From: a virus
Direction: 5' to 3' (one strand)
Virus record (IMG/VR): IMGVR_UViG_3300042691_047309
Span: 1-64,000 of that record
Length of the DNA: 64,000 nt
Of the stretch, positions 15,804 through 25,584 are shown one piece after another. The stretch's first letter is position 1. Every line of letters begins with the position of its first letter. The position numbers were made by a program, and so were the translations under genes. Below the pieces are notes generated by a model that saw nothing but the letters and a program-made list of their open reading frames with translations, was not told the DNA's origin and did not search any database.

Positions 15804-16652
15804 ATGAAAATTGATAAAATTTTATTTGTAAGTGATTCAAATATAAACTATTTAAGTTTTTGGAACTCGGTTTCAAAATACTATAAAACACGTTTTGGTT
15901 TAGACTGTAAGTTATTTTTCTTAGGTGAAAAAAATGAAGAAAACGAACAATTTCTTTCGGAAGAGTGGGGAGAAGTTGAGGTAGTTAAGCCTATTGAAAA
16001 TGTTCCTATTATAATACAGTCACTGTGGGCTAAATTTTGGTTTACTCAAACTGAATTAGAAACGAATTGGTTAATTGGAGATATTGATCTTTATTTACTT
16101 AATAAGGATTATTTAGATTTTTGTATGTCTCAAATTCCAGATGGAAACTACGGACATATTAATGCAAATGGTTATAAAGATGGCAATTGGTGGGAAAGAC
16201 CACTTACTGGAATTCCTGGTTATTTTCACTGTGGTCCTGGTAAGAAGTTTAAAGAGTATCTTGAGTTATCAGATTCTTTTGAAGAGGACTGTCTTTATAT
16301 TTATAATTCTAAAAAATATGGTATTCTATATAACGGACTTATAAGAAGTGAAGAACAAGCTCCACAAAGAGTCAAAGATAAAAAAGATTATGGATTTATT
16401 TGTTGTGAGGAAAATCTTACAACCGAAAGATTGGCTAAGTATAAAGATGAAATTACATCAATAACATATCCAACTAATTTGGTTAGAGTTGAAACTCCAT
16501 ATGCTTTGCATGGATTAGCAACACCAGATGACTTTGATTTTAGTCAAATGTTTAATCCTGATTATAAATCACACTATATTGATTTTCATGCACCAAGACC
16601 TTATACAGTTTTTGGAGAAAGGATTGAAAAATTATTAAGTCATTATGAATAG
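15804..16652 (+). CDS. Putative glycosyltransferase
   Basis: 282 residues. Starts with a Rossmann-like strand (KILFVSDSNINYL). NWLIGDIDLYLLN near 92-104 supplies a D-x-D. RPLTGIPGYFHCGPG near 133-147 and ETPYALHGLATPDDF near 229-243 resemble substrate-binding loops. No exact family is recognised. Overlaps the next gene by 8 nt. Confidence 0.6.
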   Translation: MKIDKILFVSDSNINYLSFWNSVSKYYKTRFGLDCKLFFLGEKNEENEQFLSEEWGEVEVVKPIENVPIIIQSLWAKFWFTQTELETNWLIGDIDLYLLNKDYLDFCMSQIPDGNYGHINANGYKDGNWWERPLTGIPGYFHCGPGKKFKEYLELSDSFEEDCLYIYNSKKYGILYNGLIRSEEQAPQRVKDKKDYGFICCEENLTTERLAKYKDEITSITYPTNLVRVETPYALHGLATPDDFDFSQMFNPDYKSHYIDFHAPRPYTVFGERIEKLLSHYE

Positions 16653-17454
16653 TATTTCTCAGTGGTGTGGAAGATTTGGAAATAATATTCAACAAATTTC
16701 AAACGCTATTTATTATTGCAAAGAAAAAGGTTTGAATTTTAACTCTCCTGATAATGAGTTGGTTAATTCATTTGGTCAAATATTTGGTGATAATAATTGT
16801 CACTCAGCACTTTATTTCTTTCATATACCAAGTAAATTAGGACACGGAAGACCAGATTTTGAAATCAACAATTTAGAAAGTTTGTTTAGTGAAAGAAGAG
16901 AAATTTGTCAAAAATATATTTATCCAAATCTGAAAATAAATTTTGAAAACATAATAGAATTACCAGAAGATACTGTAGTAATGCATATAAGAAGTGGTGA
17001 TATTTTTAGTAGAAGAAATTATTACTGTCCTGTAGTTTCAAACTATTTACAAAATCCTCTTTCCTACTATACTAAAATTGCTGAAAAATATAACCGTATA
17101 ATTGTATTAACTGAAGATTATAATAATCCAGTAATATCGGAATTAGAAAAAAATGAAAAGATAGAAATTAAAATATTAGATATAACTCAAACTATAGAGA
17201 TTATGCTAAGTGCAAAAAATATTGTCACATCAGGTGTCTCAAGTTTTGCAATAGCTTGTGTTTTATTATCTAAAAATATAAAAAAAATGTATTGTTCTAA
17301 TTTAGTTGTTGAAGAAATTTTAAATCAAAGAGATTTACAAGACACTAAAGTTGAAATCGAAGTTATTGGTATTGATACAGAGAGATATATTAGATGGAAC
17401 GAATGGTTAAATACAGATGAACAAAGAAAATTAATGTTAGAATATGTTTTATAG
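16645..17454 (+). CDS. Fucosyltransferase-like GT-B protein
   Basis: 269 residues. CGRFGNNIQQISNA (8-21) parallels the G-R-x-G-N-x-x-x-Q start of GT11, and HIRSGD (114-119) matches the H-x-R-x-G-D GDP-fucose motif shared by GT11, GT23 and GT37. SGVSSFAIACVLLS near 196-209 would be the last conserved block. A fucosyltransferase using the local GDP-fucose is likely. Linkage unknown. Overlaps the next gene by 11 nt. Confidence 0.7.
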   Translation: MNSISQWCGRFGNNIQQISNAIYYCKEKGLNFNSPDNELVNSFGQIFGDNNCHSALYFFHIPSKLGHGRPDFEINNLESLFSERREICQKYIYPNLKINFENIIELPEDTVVMHIRSGDIFSRRNYYCPVVSNYLQNPLSYYTKIAEKYNRIIVLTEDYNNPVISELEKNEKIEIKILDITQTIEIMLSAKNIVTSGVSSFAIACVLLSKNIKKMYCSNLVVEEILNQRDLQDTKVEIEVIGIDTERYIRWNEWLNTDEQRKLMLEYVL

Positions 17455-18064
17455 TCAGTCAGGAGAAGATAAAGTACTTTATGATAAGTACTTAAATTAT
17501 GAGAATGGATTTTTTATAGAATTAGGAGCTATGGATGGTTTGATGTACTCAAATAGCTTGTTCTTTGAAAAGAATCTAAATTGGAAAGGCGTGTTAATCG
17601 AGCCAACAAATCAATATGATAGACTTATAATTAATAGACCAAATTGTTACAATTTCAATTTTGCTATAACAAAAGAAGAAGGCGTTGTCAATTTTTTAGG
17701 AAATGGAGCTGTAGGCGGAGTTGTTGAAACAATGCCAGAAGGACATAGAGTGGGGAATCGAATTGGTAATAATGTTTATCAAGTTAAGTCTTCTCCTATT
17801 TCAAATTTATTGAAAGAGTTGAATATTGAAAGAGTTGATTTATTCTCAATAGATGTTGAGGGTGGTGAATTACAAGTTCTTGAAACATTTGATTGGAATA
17901 TTCCAGTATATATTGTTTTGATTGAAATGTCAAGATATGTTCCTGAAAAAGATGAGATGTGTAGAGATTTTTTAAGAGAAAAAGGATTTGAGTTAGATAC
18001 ATCATCAGTCATAAACTATGGATGTGAAGAAATATGGATAAATAAAAATAATGTAAGAAAATGA
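17444..18064 (+). CDS. FkbM-family methyltransferase
   Basis: 206 residues with the typical opening SQSGEDKVL, the SAM-binding FIELGAMDG near 24-32, VLIEPTNQYDRL near 50-61, and FSIDVEGGELQVL near 133-145. These SAM enzymes mostly O-methylate sugars or lipids. First of several FkbM-type genes in the island. Likely caps or modifies the glycan. Overlaps the next gene by 4 nt. Confidence 0.88.
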   Translation: MFYSQSGEDKVLYDKYLNYENGFFIELGAMDGLMYSNSLFFEKNLNWKGVLIEPTNQYDRLIINRPNCYNFNFAITKEEGVVNFLGNGAVGGVVETMPEGHRVGNRIGNNVYQVKSSPISNLLKELNIERVDLFSIDVEGGELQVLETFDWNIPVYIVLIEMSRYVPEKDEMCRDFLREKGFELDTSSVINYGCEEIWINKNNVRK

Positions 18065-18906
18065 AAATACTCATATCAGACATATACTTAAAAGGAAAGG
18101 ATAACTGTGACTGGAAAGATGGATACGAATTATATTACGCATTTAAAAGTTTAGGCTATGAGTGTGATATTGCTGGTAAAAATGGAGATATACCAGAAGC
18201 CGAAATTCCAAACATAGCTAATAATTATGATTTAGTAATTATTACTGAAAACTATCATCAATATAGCCAATGGGAATGGTGGAACTGGAAAGAAGTAAAA
18301 ACTCCAAAGTTATTTTGGGCTATTGATACTCATTTAATAGATTTTACTGATTTCATTAACTATCACAATATAGACTATGTTGCATTCAACAACAAAAGAG
18401 ATATTGATAAAATGATAACATCTGCAAAGAAATTTTGGCTTCCTTATGGGATTTCAAAAAAACACTATGGTGTTGATTATGAAACTGAAAAAGTTCATGA
18501 TATTACATTTATTGGAGGATTAAATCCTGATAGACAAAGTTATATTTCAAAATATAATATGGAACACTTTCAACTTTATGGTCCTAACTATGTTAGGGAA
18601 ATGCAAAAGTCTAAAATTTGTTTTAATAAATCTATGTCTCATGATTTAAATGCTAAAAATATGGAAATAATTGGATCAGGAACTTTTATGTTATCAAATA
18701 TGAATCAAGATTTTTTAGATTTCATGGATAATAATGAAGATATAAAAGAAATGCTCTATCTAAATGATATTGACTTAGATATTAAAATAAAATATTACTT
18801 AGATAACGAAGAGAAAAGAGAAGAAATAGCAAAAAGAGCTCGTAAATATATTTTTGAAAACCACTCTTATGAGAAAAGAATGGAATACTTAATAACAAAT
18901 TTATAA
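18061..18906 (+). CDS. CgeB-like GT-B glycosyltransferase
   Basis: 281 residues. DLVIITENYHQY near 59-70, PKLFWAIDTHLID near 82-94 and DYVAFNNKRDID near 104-115 match the first half of CgeB/DUF3880 glycosyltransferases. HDITFIGGLNPDRQ near 147-160 and a C-terminal NMEIIGSGTFMLSN plus RARKYIFENHSYEKR complete the GT-B (Glyco_trans_1_2) pattern. Acceptor unknown. Confidence 0.8.
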   Translation: MKILISDIYLKGKDNCDWKDGYELYYAFKSLGYECDIAGKNGDIPEAEIPNIANNYDLVIITENYHQYSQWEWWNWKEVKTPKLFWAIDTHLIDFTDFINYHNIDYVAFNNKRDIDKMITSAKKFWLPYGISKKHYGVDYETEKVHDITFIGGLNPDRQSYISKYNMEHFQLYGPNYVREMQKSKICFNKSMSHDLNAKNMEIIGSGTFMLSNMNQDFLDFMDNNEDIKEMLYLNDIDLDIKIKYYLDNEEKREEIAKRARKYIFENHSYEKRMEYLITNL

Positions 18907-18913
18907 AATAACT

Positions 18914-19723
18914 ATGAATAGAATTATATACTTACTTAAAAACGACAAAAAAGAAATTGGTATGTTGTTTCAAAGTTTAAAACTTTTGAAACAGAATTTT
19001 TTACCAAATAATAATTATCCTATTGTAATTATCCACGATGAAGAGATTGAAGATGAGATTTTTACTCAATTAAAATCTTATTCAGATGTAGATTTTGAAA
19101 CTATCTTAATAAGTTTTGATAGTGATGATTATAAAAGTAAAACAATAGGAGTTCCTGAATATGTTATGGTTCCGGGTATAGATAGAGGATTTGGAATCGG
19201 ATATAGACATATGTGTAGATTTTACTCATATGGATTGTATCAGATACCTCAATTGCAAGATACTAACTATTATTTGAGATTAGATTGTGACTCTTATTTT
19301 GTAAGTCCGGTTACATATGATATTTTTAAACATATGGAAGAAGGACGGTTTGTATATGGATACAATCAAATTACTACAGATAATCCATTGGTTTCAAAGA
19401 ACCTTTGGGAAGTTAGTAAGGAATATTCCAAAACGACAACTGTTTTAAAAACTCCTATAGATGAAGTTACACAATATAATGTTTATTATACAAACTTTGA
19501 GATAGCAAAATTTGACTGGTTTTCTAATTCAGGATATAAAGATTACTTTGAGTTTTTAGATGAACAAAATGGAATATATGAATATAGATGGGGTGACCAT
19601 TGTATAAAGTATTTGGGAGTTGAAATGTTTTTAGAAGACTCTAAAAAGTCACATATTAATTTACCATATAGACACGGAAATATTTTTGAAATAAATGATT
19701 TTGAACAATTTATTAATAGGTAA
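18914..19723 (+). CDS. GT15-type (Kre2/Mnt1-like) mannosyltransferase
   Basis: 269 residues that follow the fungal GT15 signature order: YRHMCRFYS (97-105), YYLRLDCDSYF (119-129), then TYDIFKHMEE, a YGY strand, NLW, the YTNFEIAKFDWF block near 192-203, and YRWGDHCIKYL (224-234), which carries the family W-G-D. GT15 enzymes transfer alpha-1,2-mannose from GDP-mannose in yeast. GDP-mannose is also the precursor used by gmd here. GT15 is unusual in phage, so the specificity may differ. Confidence 0.8.
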   Translation: MNRIIYLLKNDKKEIGMLFQSLKLLKQNFLPNNNYPIVIIHDEEIEDEIFTQLKSYSDVDFETILISFDSDDYKSKTIGVPEYVMVPGIDRGFGIGYRHMCRFYSYGLYQIPQLQDTNYYLRLDCDSYFVSPVTYDIFKHMEEGRFVYGYNQITTDNPLVSKNLWEVSKEYSKTTTVLKTPIDEVTQYNVYYTNFEIAKFDWFSNSGYKDYFEFLDEQNGIYEYRWGDHCIKYLGVEMFLEDSKKSHINLPYRHGNIFEINDFEQFINR

Positions 19724-20492
19724 TACTTCACAACTATCCTACTTTTTTCCTGAAGAGAACTTTATTAAAGTTTCTTCAAGAAATTTAGATTTAGAAAATT
19801 TTTCTACTAAAAAGTGGAATAGAATTTTTATATGCTTTGGTGAATCAAGAAAGTTCATAAGTGATATTAATCTACATGATGATATCAATTTTTATTTAAC
19901 GATAAAAGTAATAGATGCATTAAAAGAATGTTGTCAGTCTATTGTAGTCTATTCAAGTTGTGAATTGTGGAATAAATATGAAGGTCAAATTTCCTTAGAT
20001 TTAGATTTTAATTTTTATTCAAGTCCTTATACACAATCTAAATATAAACTATCTAAATATATTTTATCAAATCAAAATAAATACTCAAATGTTTTTATAC
20101 TTTATCCATTTAACTTTAACTCAGTTTATAGAAGCCAAAACTTTCTTTTTGGAAAAATATTTGATTCTATAATAAATAAAAAAGTAGTTGAAATAGGTGA
20201 TACTTATTTTTACAGAGATATTGTTCATCCAAAGTATATAGTTGATGAATCAATCACCGTTAATTCACATAAATTAATCGGTTCTGGTCGTAAAGTTTAT
20301 GTAAATGATTTTATAAGAGATTTATATAAACACTTTGATTTGAAATATGAAGATTATGTAGTGGAGGATTGTGATAAATTTAATGAGTATTCAAAGAAAA
20401 ATGAATACTATTTAAAATCCAATATTTGCACTTATACTTATAAACAATTACTTGAAGATACAATACAAGATATTAAATCAAATATGAAATAA
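19695..20492 (+). CDS. Divergent SDR / NAD-dependent epimerase-like protein
   Basis: 265 residues. LLIGNTSQLSYF near 6-17 is a degraded Rossmann G-x-x-G-x-x-x, IVVYSSCELW near 83-92 carries the SDR serine, and YTQSKYKLSKYIL near 111-123 gives a Y-x-x-x-K pair. YPFNFNSVYRS and FYRDIVHPKYI complete an extended-SDR outline. Cofactor binding may be weakened. Starts 29 nt inside the GT15 gene, the longest same-strand overlap in the island. Confidence 0.6.
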   Translation: MILNNLLIGNTSQLSYFFPEENFIKVSSRNLDLENFSTKKWNRIFICFGESRKFISDINLHDDINFYLTIKVIDALKECCQSIVVYSSCELWNKYEGQISLDLDFNFYSSPYTQSKYKLSKYILSNQNKYSNVFILYPFNFNSVYRSQNFLFGKIFDSIINKKVVEIGDTYFYRDIVHPKYIVDESITVNSHKLIGSGRKVYVNDFIRDLYKHFDLKYEDYVVEDCDKFNEYSKKNEYYLKSNICTYTYKQLLEDTIQDIKSNMK

Positions 20493-21242
20493 ATGAATAT
20501 AAAATTATATGATGAGAATTTATTAAATTCTCAAAACTCTTATACTAAAGATAAATTAAATCTACTTAAATATAAATTTAAAGGTTTTGAAAATATAATA
20601 CAAAACTACTCAGCATCTCATCAAGATTTATTTGTACTTAGTATGTTAGATGGAAAACATAATGGACAATATGTTGATATTGGTGGAGGTGATCCGTATA
20701 TAAACTCCAATAGCTACTTATTGGAAAAATATTATGGTTGGAAAGGAGTTTCATTTGACCTAAAATCTGAATTAATAAATTCGTGGAAAGAAGATAGAGA
20801 AAATCCTTATTTAGTTGAAAATGCAATAACATTCAACTATTCAGATTATTTTAAAAATAATAACTTTCCTAAACAAATAGACTACTTATCTTTAGATATC
20901 GAGCCTGCTTATAATACACTGAACTGTCTCCGTAATTTACCACTTAATGATTATAGATTTAGTGTTATTACATACGAGACAGACTACTATGCAACTAGGC
21001 TTAATAACTCAGAGTCTTTAGCAAATGAAATAAGAGAAGAATCTAGAAGAATTTTACTTTCACATGGTTATATTTTAATCAGTGGTAATGTTTCAGCTAT
21101 ATCAACAGAGTGTCCTTATGAAGATTGGTACGTCGATCCTAATGTAATTGATAAATCAATCTATGAAATCTTTCTACAAACAAACGATGATAGTAAATTT
21201 TATGAAGATATCGTTTTAAAAAATAATAAAAAAAATGACTAA
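20493..21242 (+). CDS. FkbM-type methyltransferase
   Basis: 249 residues. SHQDLFVLSML, then GQYVDIGGGDPYINSNSYLLEK near 57-78 (SAM motif I) and GWKGVSFDLKSELI near 82-95, DYLSLDIEPAYNTL near 130-143. The layout is that of FkbM proteins with a long N-terminal helix. Second of the FkbM-like genes. Ends 8 nt inside the next gene. Confidence 0.78.
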   Translation: MNIKLYDENLLNSQNSYTKDKLNLLKYKFKGFENIIQNYSASHQDLFVLSMLDGKHNGQYVDIGGGDPYINSNSYLLEKYYGWKGVSFDLKSELINSWKEDRENPYLVENAITFNYSDYFKNNNFPKQIDYLSLDIEPAYNTLNCLRNLPLNDYRFSVITYETDYYATRLNNSESLANEIREESRRILLSHGYILISGNVSAISTECPYEDWYVDPNVIDKSIYEIFLQTNDDSKFYEDIVLKNNKKND

Positions 21243-22110
21243 AGTATTACTTATACATTCAGGTAACGAATTTCCACCACATATAAACGATTGTATATCA
21301 CAATTAATTAAATTTAATTTTGAAATTCATTTGGTTCTAAGTGAATCATTACATTCTTTTGTAGAGCAACCTGAAAACATTATACTTTCATCAATTGAAG
21401 AAAACACCGATTATAGATATGAAAGCTTTACTGTTAATCATGATATATCCTTTAGAGATTCTTTTTGGTTAAGAGTTTCAAATAGATTTTTTATTATTGA
21501 CAATTATGCAAAAAAAAATAATATAGAAAATTTTATCTATATCGAAAATGATGTATTATTATACAACAACTTTGAAAAAAATATAGAAATACTTAAAAAG
21601 ACTAATTGTGAAATTTGCGTATCAGTGGATTCTGAAAGAAGAGCTGTTCCTTGTTTGATATATTTTAGAGATTCTGAGGCTACATCAAACTTATCAAATC
21701 ATTATTACAATAATAGAAATTGGAATGATATGGAGAATCTTTTCATTTATTTCAATAATAACAGAGATAAAGTAATAAATTTTCCAATACTTCCGAATAA
21801 CTCGGGATTAGAACTCTGTAGTCAAACCGGAATCAGAGACACCGGAAACATTAATTACTCTTTTATGTTTGAAGAGTTTAGTTGTATATTTGATCCACAA
21901 GCAATTGGTCAGTATATTGGTGGATTAGACCAAAGAATACATCATCGCGATACGATAGGATTTGTAAATGAAACTACAATTTTTGATGTTTCAAAATTAG
22001 ATTTTATATGGATAGATTCTTTACCTTATATCAATTTTAATGATAGAAAAATTCCAATACATAATATACATGTTCATAGTAAGGATTTACAAAAATTAAT
22101 GAATATGTGA
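21235..22110 (+). CDS. Putative GT-A glycosyltransferase
   Basis: 291 residues. FIYIENDVLLYNNF near 102-115 supplies the acidic site (E-N-D) at the end of a strand, typical of small GT-A enzymes. An EFSCIFDPQAIGQYIGGLDQRIH segment near 222-244 resembles a glycan acceptor loop. No family name is assigned. Stop overlaps the next start. Confidence 0.55.
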   Translation: MTKVLLIHSGNEFPPHINDCISQLIKFNFEIHLVLSESLHSFVEQPENIILSSIEENTDYRYESFTVNHDISFRDSFWLRVSNRFFIIDNYAKKNNIENFIYIENDVLLYNNFEKNIEILKKTNCEICVSVDSERRAVPCLIYFRDSEATSNLSNHYYNNRNWNDMENLFIYFNNNRDKVINFPILPNNSGLELCSQTGIRDTGNINYSFMFEEFSCIFDPQAIGQYIGGLDQRIHHRDTIGFVNETTIFDVSKLDFIWIDSLPYINFNDRKIPIHNIHVHSKDLQKLMNM

Positions 22111-22973
22111 TGGTAATTGACTGGATACAAGGTGATAAATTTGCATCATTAGCAAATGATAATATAGTTTTTTGTAGAACACATGATGTGAATAATTTTT
22201 TTAGAAATTGTCAAAAAGAAAAACCTTTCATATTGGTAACTCACAACAGTGATGGTTATATTACTGATAATCCAAGATATGTAAATACATTAGAGCCTCA
22301 TCATCATGCTGATGTAAGATTTATGCCTGATAATTTACATAAGTGGTTTGGTTGTATGGTTGAGTATAGTAGTGATAAAGTTATTTCTATTCCAATAGGA
22401 GTTGAGAATAATCAACACTTTGGTAACAAAGGTGAAATAATAAAATTAATAAATCAGCAAAATATTCAAAAAAGAGAAGACAAATTAGTTTATGTAAATT
22501 TCAAAATTTCCAATAATTATACAGAAAGAATTGCCTGTTATAATTCTCTTAAAGACAAAGATTTTTGTACATTCGCTGATAAAATGTTCACTGATGAGCA
22601 ATTAAATCCACCAACAGAACCTTTTCCACACATCTATAAAGAATCTTATGAACTTTTTGCTAATGAAATCAAGACTCATAAATTTGTTGTTTGTCCAGTA
22701 GGAAATGGACTTGAATCTCATCGACTCTGGGAAACACTATATTTAGGTTCTATTCCAATAACCAGACGAAATGTAAATTATGCTTTTTATGAAGACAAGA
22801 TACCTATTTTAATGATAGATGAATGGTCTGAAATAACAAAGGAATTACTTGAGGAAAAGTATATTGAAATAAATAATAAATTGAAAGAAGGTAAATATAA
22901 TCTAGAAATGCTTGAATTTTCTTATTGGTCTAATCTAATTTCAAAAGAATACAATAAATTAAAAGAAAAATGA
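22110..22973 (+). CDS. Exostosin/GT47-like glycosyltransferase
   Basis: 287 residues from the ATG at 22110 (TGATG overlap; a GTG at 22107 is an alternative). FILVTHNSDGYIT near 40-52, VISIPIGVENNQHF near 88-101 and the C-terminal block KFVVCPVGNGLESHRLWETL plus LGSIPITRR near 190-220 match the exostosin-like family, in which the GxxxHRxxE motif binds the nucleotide sugar. The specificity is unknown. Confidence 0.68.
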   Translation: MVIDWIQGDKFASLANDNIVFCRTHDVNNFFRNCQKEKPFILVTHNSDGYITDNPRYVNTLEPHHHADVRFMPDNLHKWFGCMVEYSSDKVISIPIGVENNQHFGNKGEIIKLINQQNIQKREDKLVYVNFKISNNYTERIACYNSLKDKDFCTFADKMFTDEQLNPPTEPFPHIYKESYELFANEIKTHKFVVCPVGNGLESHRLWETLYLGSIPITRRNVNYAFYEDKIPILMIDEWSEITKELLEEKYIEINNKLKEGKYNLEMLEFSYWSNLISKEYNKLKEK

Positions 22974-23563
22974 AAAATTATATTCAAATAGGTACAAATA
23001 AAGGCAATGATGATTTTATGTCAATCATGAAAAATCTTGATGAAAAATCAAGAATAATTCTTATTGAGCCTCAACCTGAATTAATTGAATTAATAGAAAC
23101 TTCTTATTGTGAATTAAAAGAAATACATGACATAACTATTTTGAATGTTGGTATAGTAGTCGATAAAAAAATCAATACTTTGTATAAATACAAAAATGAT
23201 ACTGATTCTGCGCTTACTTCAATTATAGATAGAAAAAGTGTTGATTTAGAATCAGAGGAGATTAAATTTAAACCTCTCACCTTTCAAGAACTTTGTGATA
23301 ATTTTTGTATTTATGATATAGACTTACTATTCATAGATACAGAGGGATATGACTATGAAATAATAAACTCTATAGATTTTAGTAAAGTTAATATTGCGGA
23401 GATTATTTGCGAAAAATGGCCCTTTGATATTGATTCATCTGATGATATAAAAACAGGACCGTCATATTTCAACAATGTTCTGTTAAAAAAGTTATCAAAT
23501 TATGAATTGAAAGAATTTGATGAAAAAAATCACAAGTTTTTAAAGAAAAAAAATCAAATCTAA
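22970..23563 (+). CDS. FkbM-family methyltransferase
   Basis: 197 residues. YIQIGTNKGNDDF near 4-16 (SAM motif I), IILIEPQPELIEL near 30-42, ILNVGIVVDKK and DLLFIDTEGYDYEII near 119-133. Short, complete FkbM core. Overlaps the preceding gene by 4 nt and is followed closely by the GT11 gene, so fucose or neighbouring sugar O-methylation is a reasonable guess. Confidence 0.82.
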   Translation: MKNYIQIGTNKGNDDFMSIMKNLDEKSRIILIEPQPELIELIETSYCELKEIHDITILNVGIVVDKKINTLYKYKNDTDSALTSIIDRKSVDLESEEIKFKPLTFQELCDNFCIYDIDLLFIDTEGYDYEIINSIDFSKVNIAEIICEKWPFDIDSSDDIKTGPSYFNNVLLKKLSNYELKEFDEKNHKFLKKKNQI

Positions 23564-23566
23564 AAA

Positions 23567-24331
23567 ATGATAACTGTTGAATTATTGGGTCGGCTTGGAA
23601 ATCAGATGTTTCAGTATGCTGTTTGTAGAACAATAGCTGAAAAAAACGGGTATAGTTTTCATATACCATATGATTTATCAATTAACGATGGTCATAACAT
23701 ATCAAACTATTTTAGTGTCGATATGGGTAGCTCGGATGGAGAAATAATTTATAAATTTTCAGAAGATGCGAGGATACAAAAATTTAATCCAGAAATATTT
23801 AATATTCCTGATGGAACTTTAATTTGGGGATTCTATCAAACAGATAAGTATTTCAAAGAAAATGAAAGTAATGTAAAAAGTTGGTTTAAAGTCGATTTAG
23901 ATGAAAAAACAGAAAGTATTCTTAATTTGTATAATAAAGAGGATTATTGCTTTATACATTTTAGAGGAACAGATTATAAGCAGTTTGATTCAGGATCTAG
24001 ATTTTTACCTAAGAAGTATTTTGAAGACGCTAAAAATTTAGTTAAGAAAAAAAAATCAGATATAAAATTTATTGTTATTACTGATGACATAGAAGAGGCT
24101 AAAAATTATTTTCCAGAAGATAAGTCAATATCTAATGAAATGATGGTGGATTTCAAATTACTTTATTATTCTAAATATTGTATTATACCAAATTCTACAT
24201 TTTCTTGGTGGGCTGCTTGGTTAAGTGATAAAATCATAACAGTAGCTCCTAATAATTGGTTAAACTACCAAATGCCACATCTAGGATTTTATCCTGTGGA
24301 TATTAAAGTTGAAAAATTTAATTATGTCTAA
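23567..24331 (+). CDS. GT11 alpha-1,2-fucosyltransferase
   Basis: 254 residues. LLGRLGNQMFQYAVCR near 5-20 is the GT11 opening. FIHFRGTDY near 127-135 is the GDP-fucose site (usually H-x-R-R-x-D). NEMMVDFKLLYYSKYCI and NSTFSWWAAWLS near 186-215 are the last family motifs. Transfers fucose from GDP-fucose, which fcl and gmd make upstream in the same island. Acceptor probably a galactose. Confidence 0.92.
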   Translation: MITVELLGRLGNQMFQYAVCRTIAEKNGYSFHIPYDLSINDGHNISNYFSVDMGSSDGEIIYKFSEDARIQKFNPEIFNIPDGTLIWGFYQTDKYFKENESNVKSWFKVDLDEKTESILNLYNKEDYCFIHFRGTDYKQFDSGSRFLPKKYFEDAKNLVKKKKSDIKFIVITDDIEEAKNYFPEDKSISNEMMVDFKLLYYSKYCIIPNSTFSWWAAWLSDKIITVAPNNWLNYQMPHLGFYPVDIKVEKFNYV

Positions 24332-24969
24332 TGTATATAAGCTTTGATTATCTTTGTAAAAATTACGGAACTCCTAAGGGAGTAATTCACATAGGCGCTC
24401 ACTTATTAGAAGAAAGAGATGCTTACCTAAGAAATGGAATAAAAAAAATATTATGGGTCGAAGGTAATCCATCTATATTTAATCAAATTAGTAGTATAAA
24501 TGATAATAACAATATCGAATACGAAAAGGTAGTCAATCATATCATATCCGATGTCGATGATGTTGAGTATGATTTCAAAATTACAAACAATGGCCAATCT
24601 TCTTCTATATTAGATTTAGACAGACATAAAATTTTTCACCCGGAAGTTTCTGTTGTTAGTTCGATAAAATTAAAATCAAAAAGAATGGATACTCTTATTG
24701 AAGAAATCTCATTAAACATTGATAATTTTAATTTTATCAATCTTGATATTCAGGGTGTTGAGTTACTGGCTCTAAAAGGATTTGGTGATTTGCTAAATAA
24801 AATAGACTTTGTTTATACTGAAGTAAATGTAGGATATGTCTATAAAGACTGTGCTTTAATCACAGAAATAGATGAGTATCTAAGCAGTTTTGGATTCTCA
24901 AGAACAGAGACTCATCTCACAGAAATGGAATGGGGTGATGCTTTTTATGTAAAAAAATACAATAAATAA
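24331..24969 (+). CDS. FkbM-family methyltransferase
   Basis: 212 residues. PKGVIHIGAHLLEERDAYL near 15-33, ILWVEGNPSIFNQI near 40-53, SSILDLDRHKIFHPEV near 90-105 and FINLDIQGVELLALKGF near 134-150 are all FkbM family blocks. The start ATG overlaps the GT11 stop by one base. Fourth FkbM-like gene of the island. Confidence 0.88.
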   Translation: MYISFDYLCKNYGTPKGVIHIGAHLLEERDAYLRNGIKKILWVEGNPSIFNQISSINDNNNIEYEKVVNHIISDVDDVEYDFKITNNGQSSSILDLDRHKIFHPEVSVVSSIKLKSKRMDTLIEEISLNIDNFNFINLDIQGVELLALKGFGDLLNKIDFVYTEVNVGYVYKDCALITEIDEYLSSFGFSRTETHLTEMEWGDAFYVKKYNK

Positions 24970-25010
24970 AACTTTAATAAACTACTATATTATAAAAAAT
25001 AAAATAAATT

Positions 25011-25583
25011 ATGCCACCATTAGAAAAAAATTTGATTGATAATTGTTTATCAAAAATATCTAAATCATATACGGATTTTCCTGTTTTTATTGAAACTGGA
25101 ACTTTTATGGGAGAAACTACTCAATTAGCATTGGGTTTATTTGAAAAAACTTACACAATCGAACTTGAACCTAAATTATATGATAGAGCAGTATCGATAT
25201 TTTCAAATACTTCTAAAGTAGATGTAATGTTTGGTGATACTATTAAAGTACTCCCAGAAATTTTGAAAGAAGAAAAAAGGAATATCATTTTTTGGCTTGA
25301 TGGTCATAATTCAGGACCAGGAACCGCTGTTGGTGAAATCGACTTTCCTGCTTTACAAGAATGTGAAATTATAGATAATCAATTTAAAGGAGACTCAGGA
25401 TTAGTTTTAATTGACGATGTTAGATTGTTTGGAGTCGGTCACTCTCCTCAGATAGATGACTCACTATTGACAATAACAATTGATAAAATCATAAATTCAT
25501 TTAAAAATAAAAAAGTAGTTAATTATTGGATTTTACCAAGTTGTTTAGATCCTAATGATAGATTAGTTATTTATATCAATTAA
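25011..25583 (+). CDS. Class I SAM methyltransferase-like protein
   Basis: 190 residues. FIETGTFMGETTQLAL near 26-41 is a SAM motif I variant, TYTIELEPKLYDRA near 48-61 and FWLDGHNSGPGTAVG near 91-105 follow. It resembles sugar or rhamnosyl O-methyltransferase-like proteins near surface-glycan clusters. A 41-nt spacer separates it from the previous gene and 1 nt from glf. Confidence 0.65.
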   Translation: MPPLEKNLIDNCLSKISKSYTDFPVFIETGTFMGETTQLALGLFEKTYTIELEPKLYDRAVSIFSNTSKVDVMFGDTIKVLPEILKEEKRNIIFWLDGHNSGPGTAVGEIDFPALQECEIIDNQFKGDSGLVLIDDVRLFGVGHSPQIDDSLLTITIDKIINSFKNKKVVNYWILPSCLDPNDRLVIYIN

Positions 25584-25584
25584 T

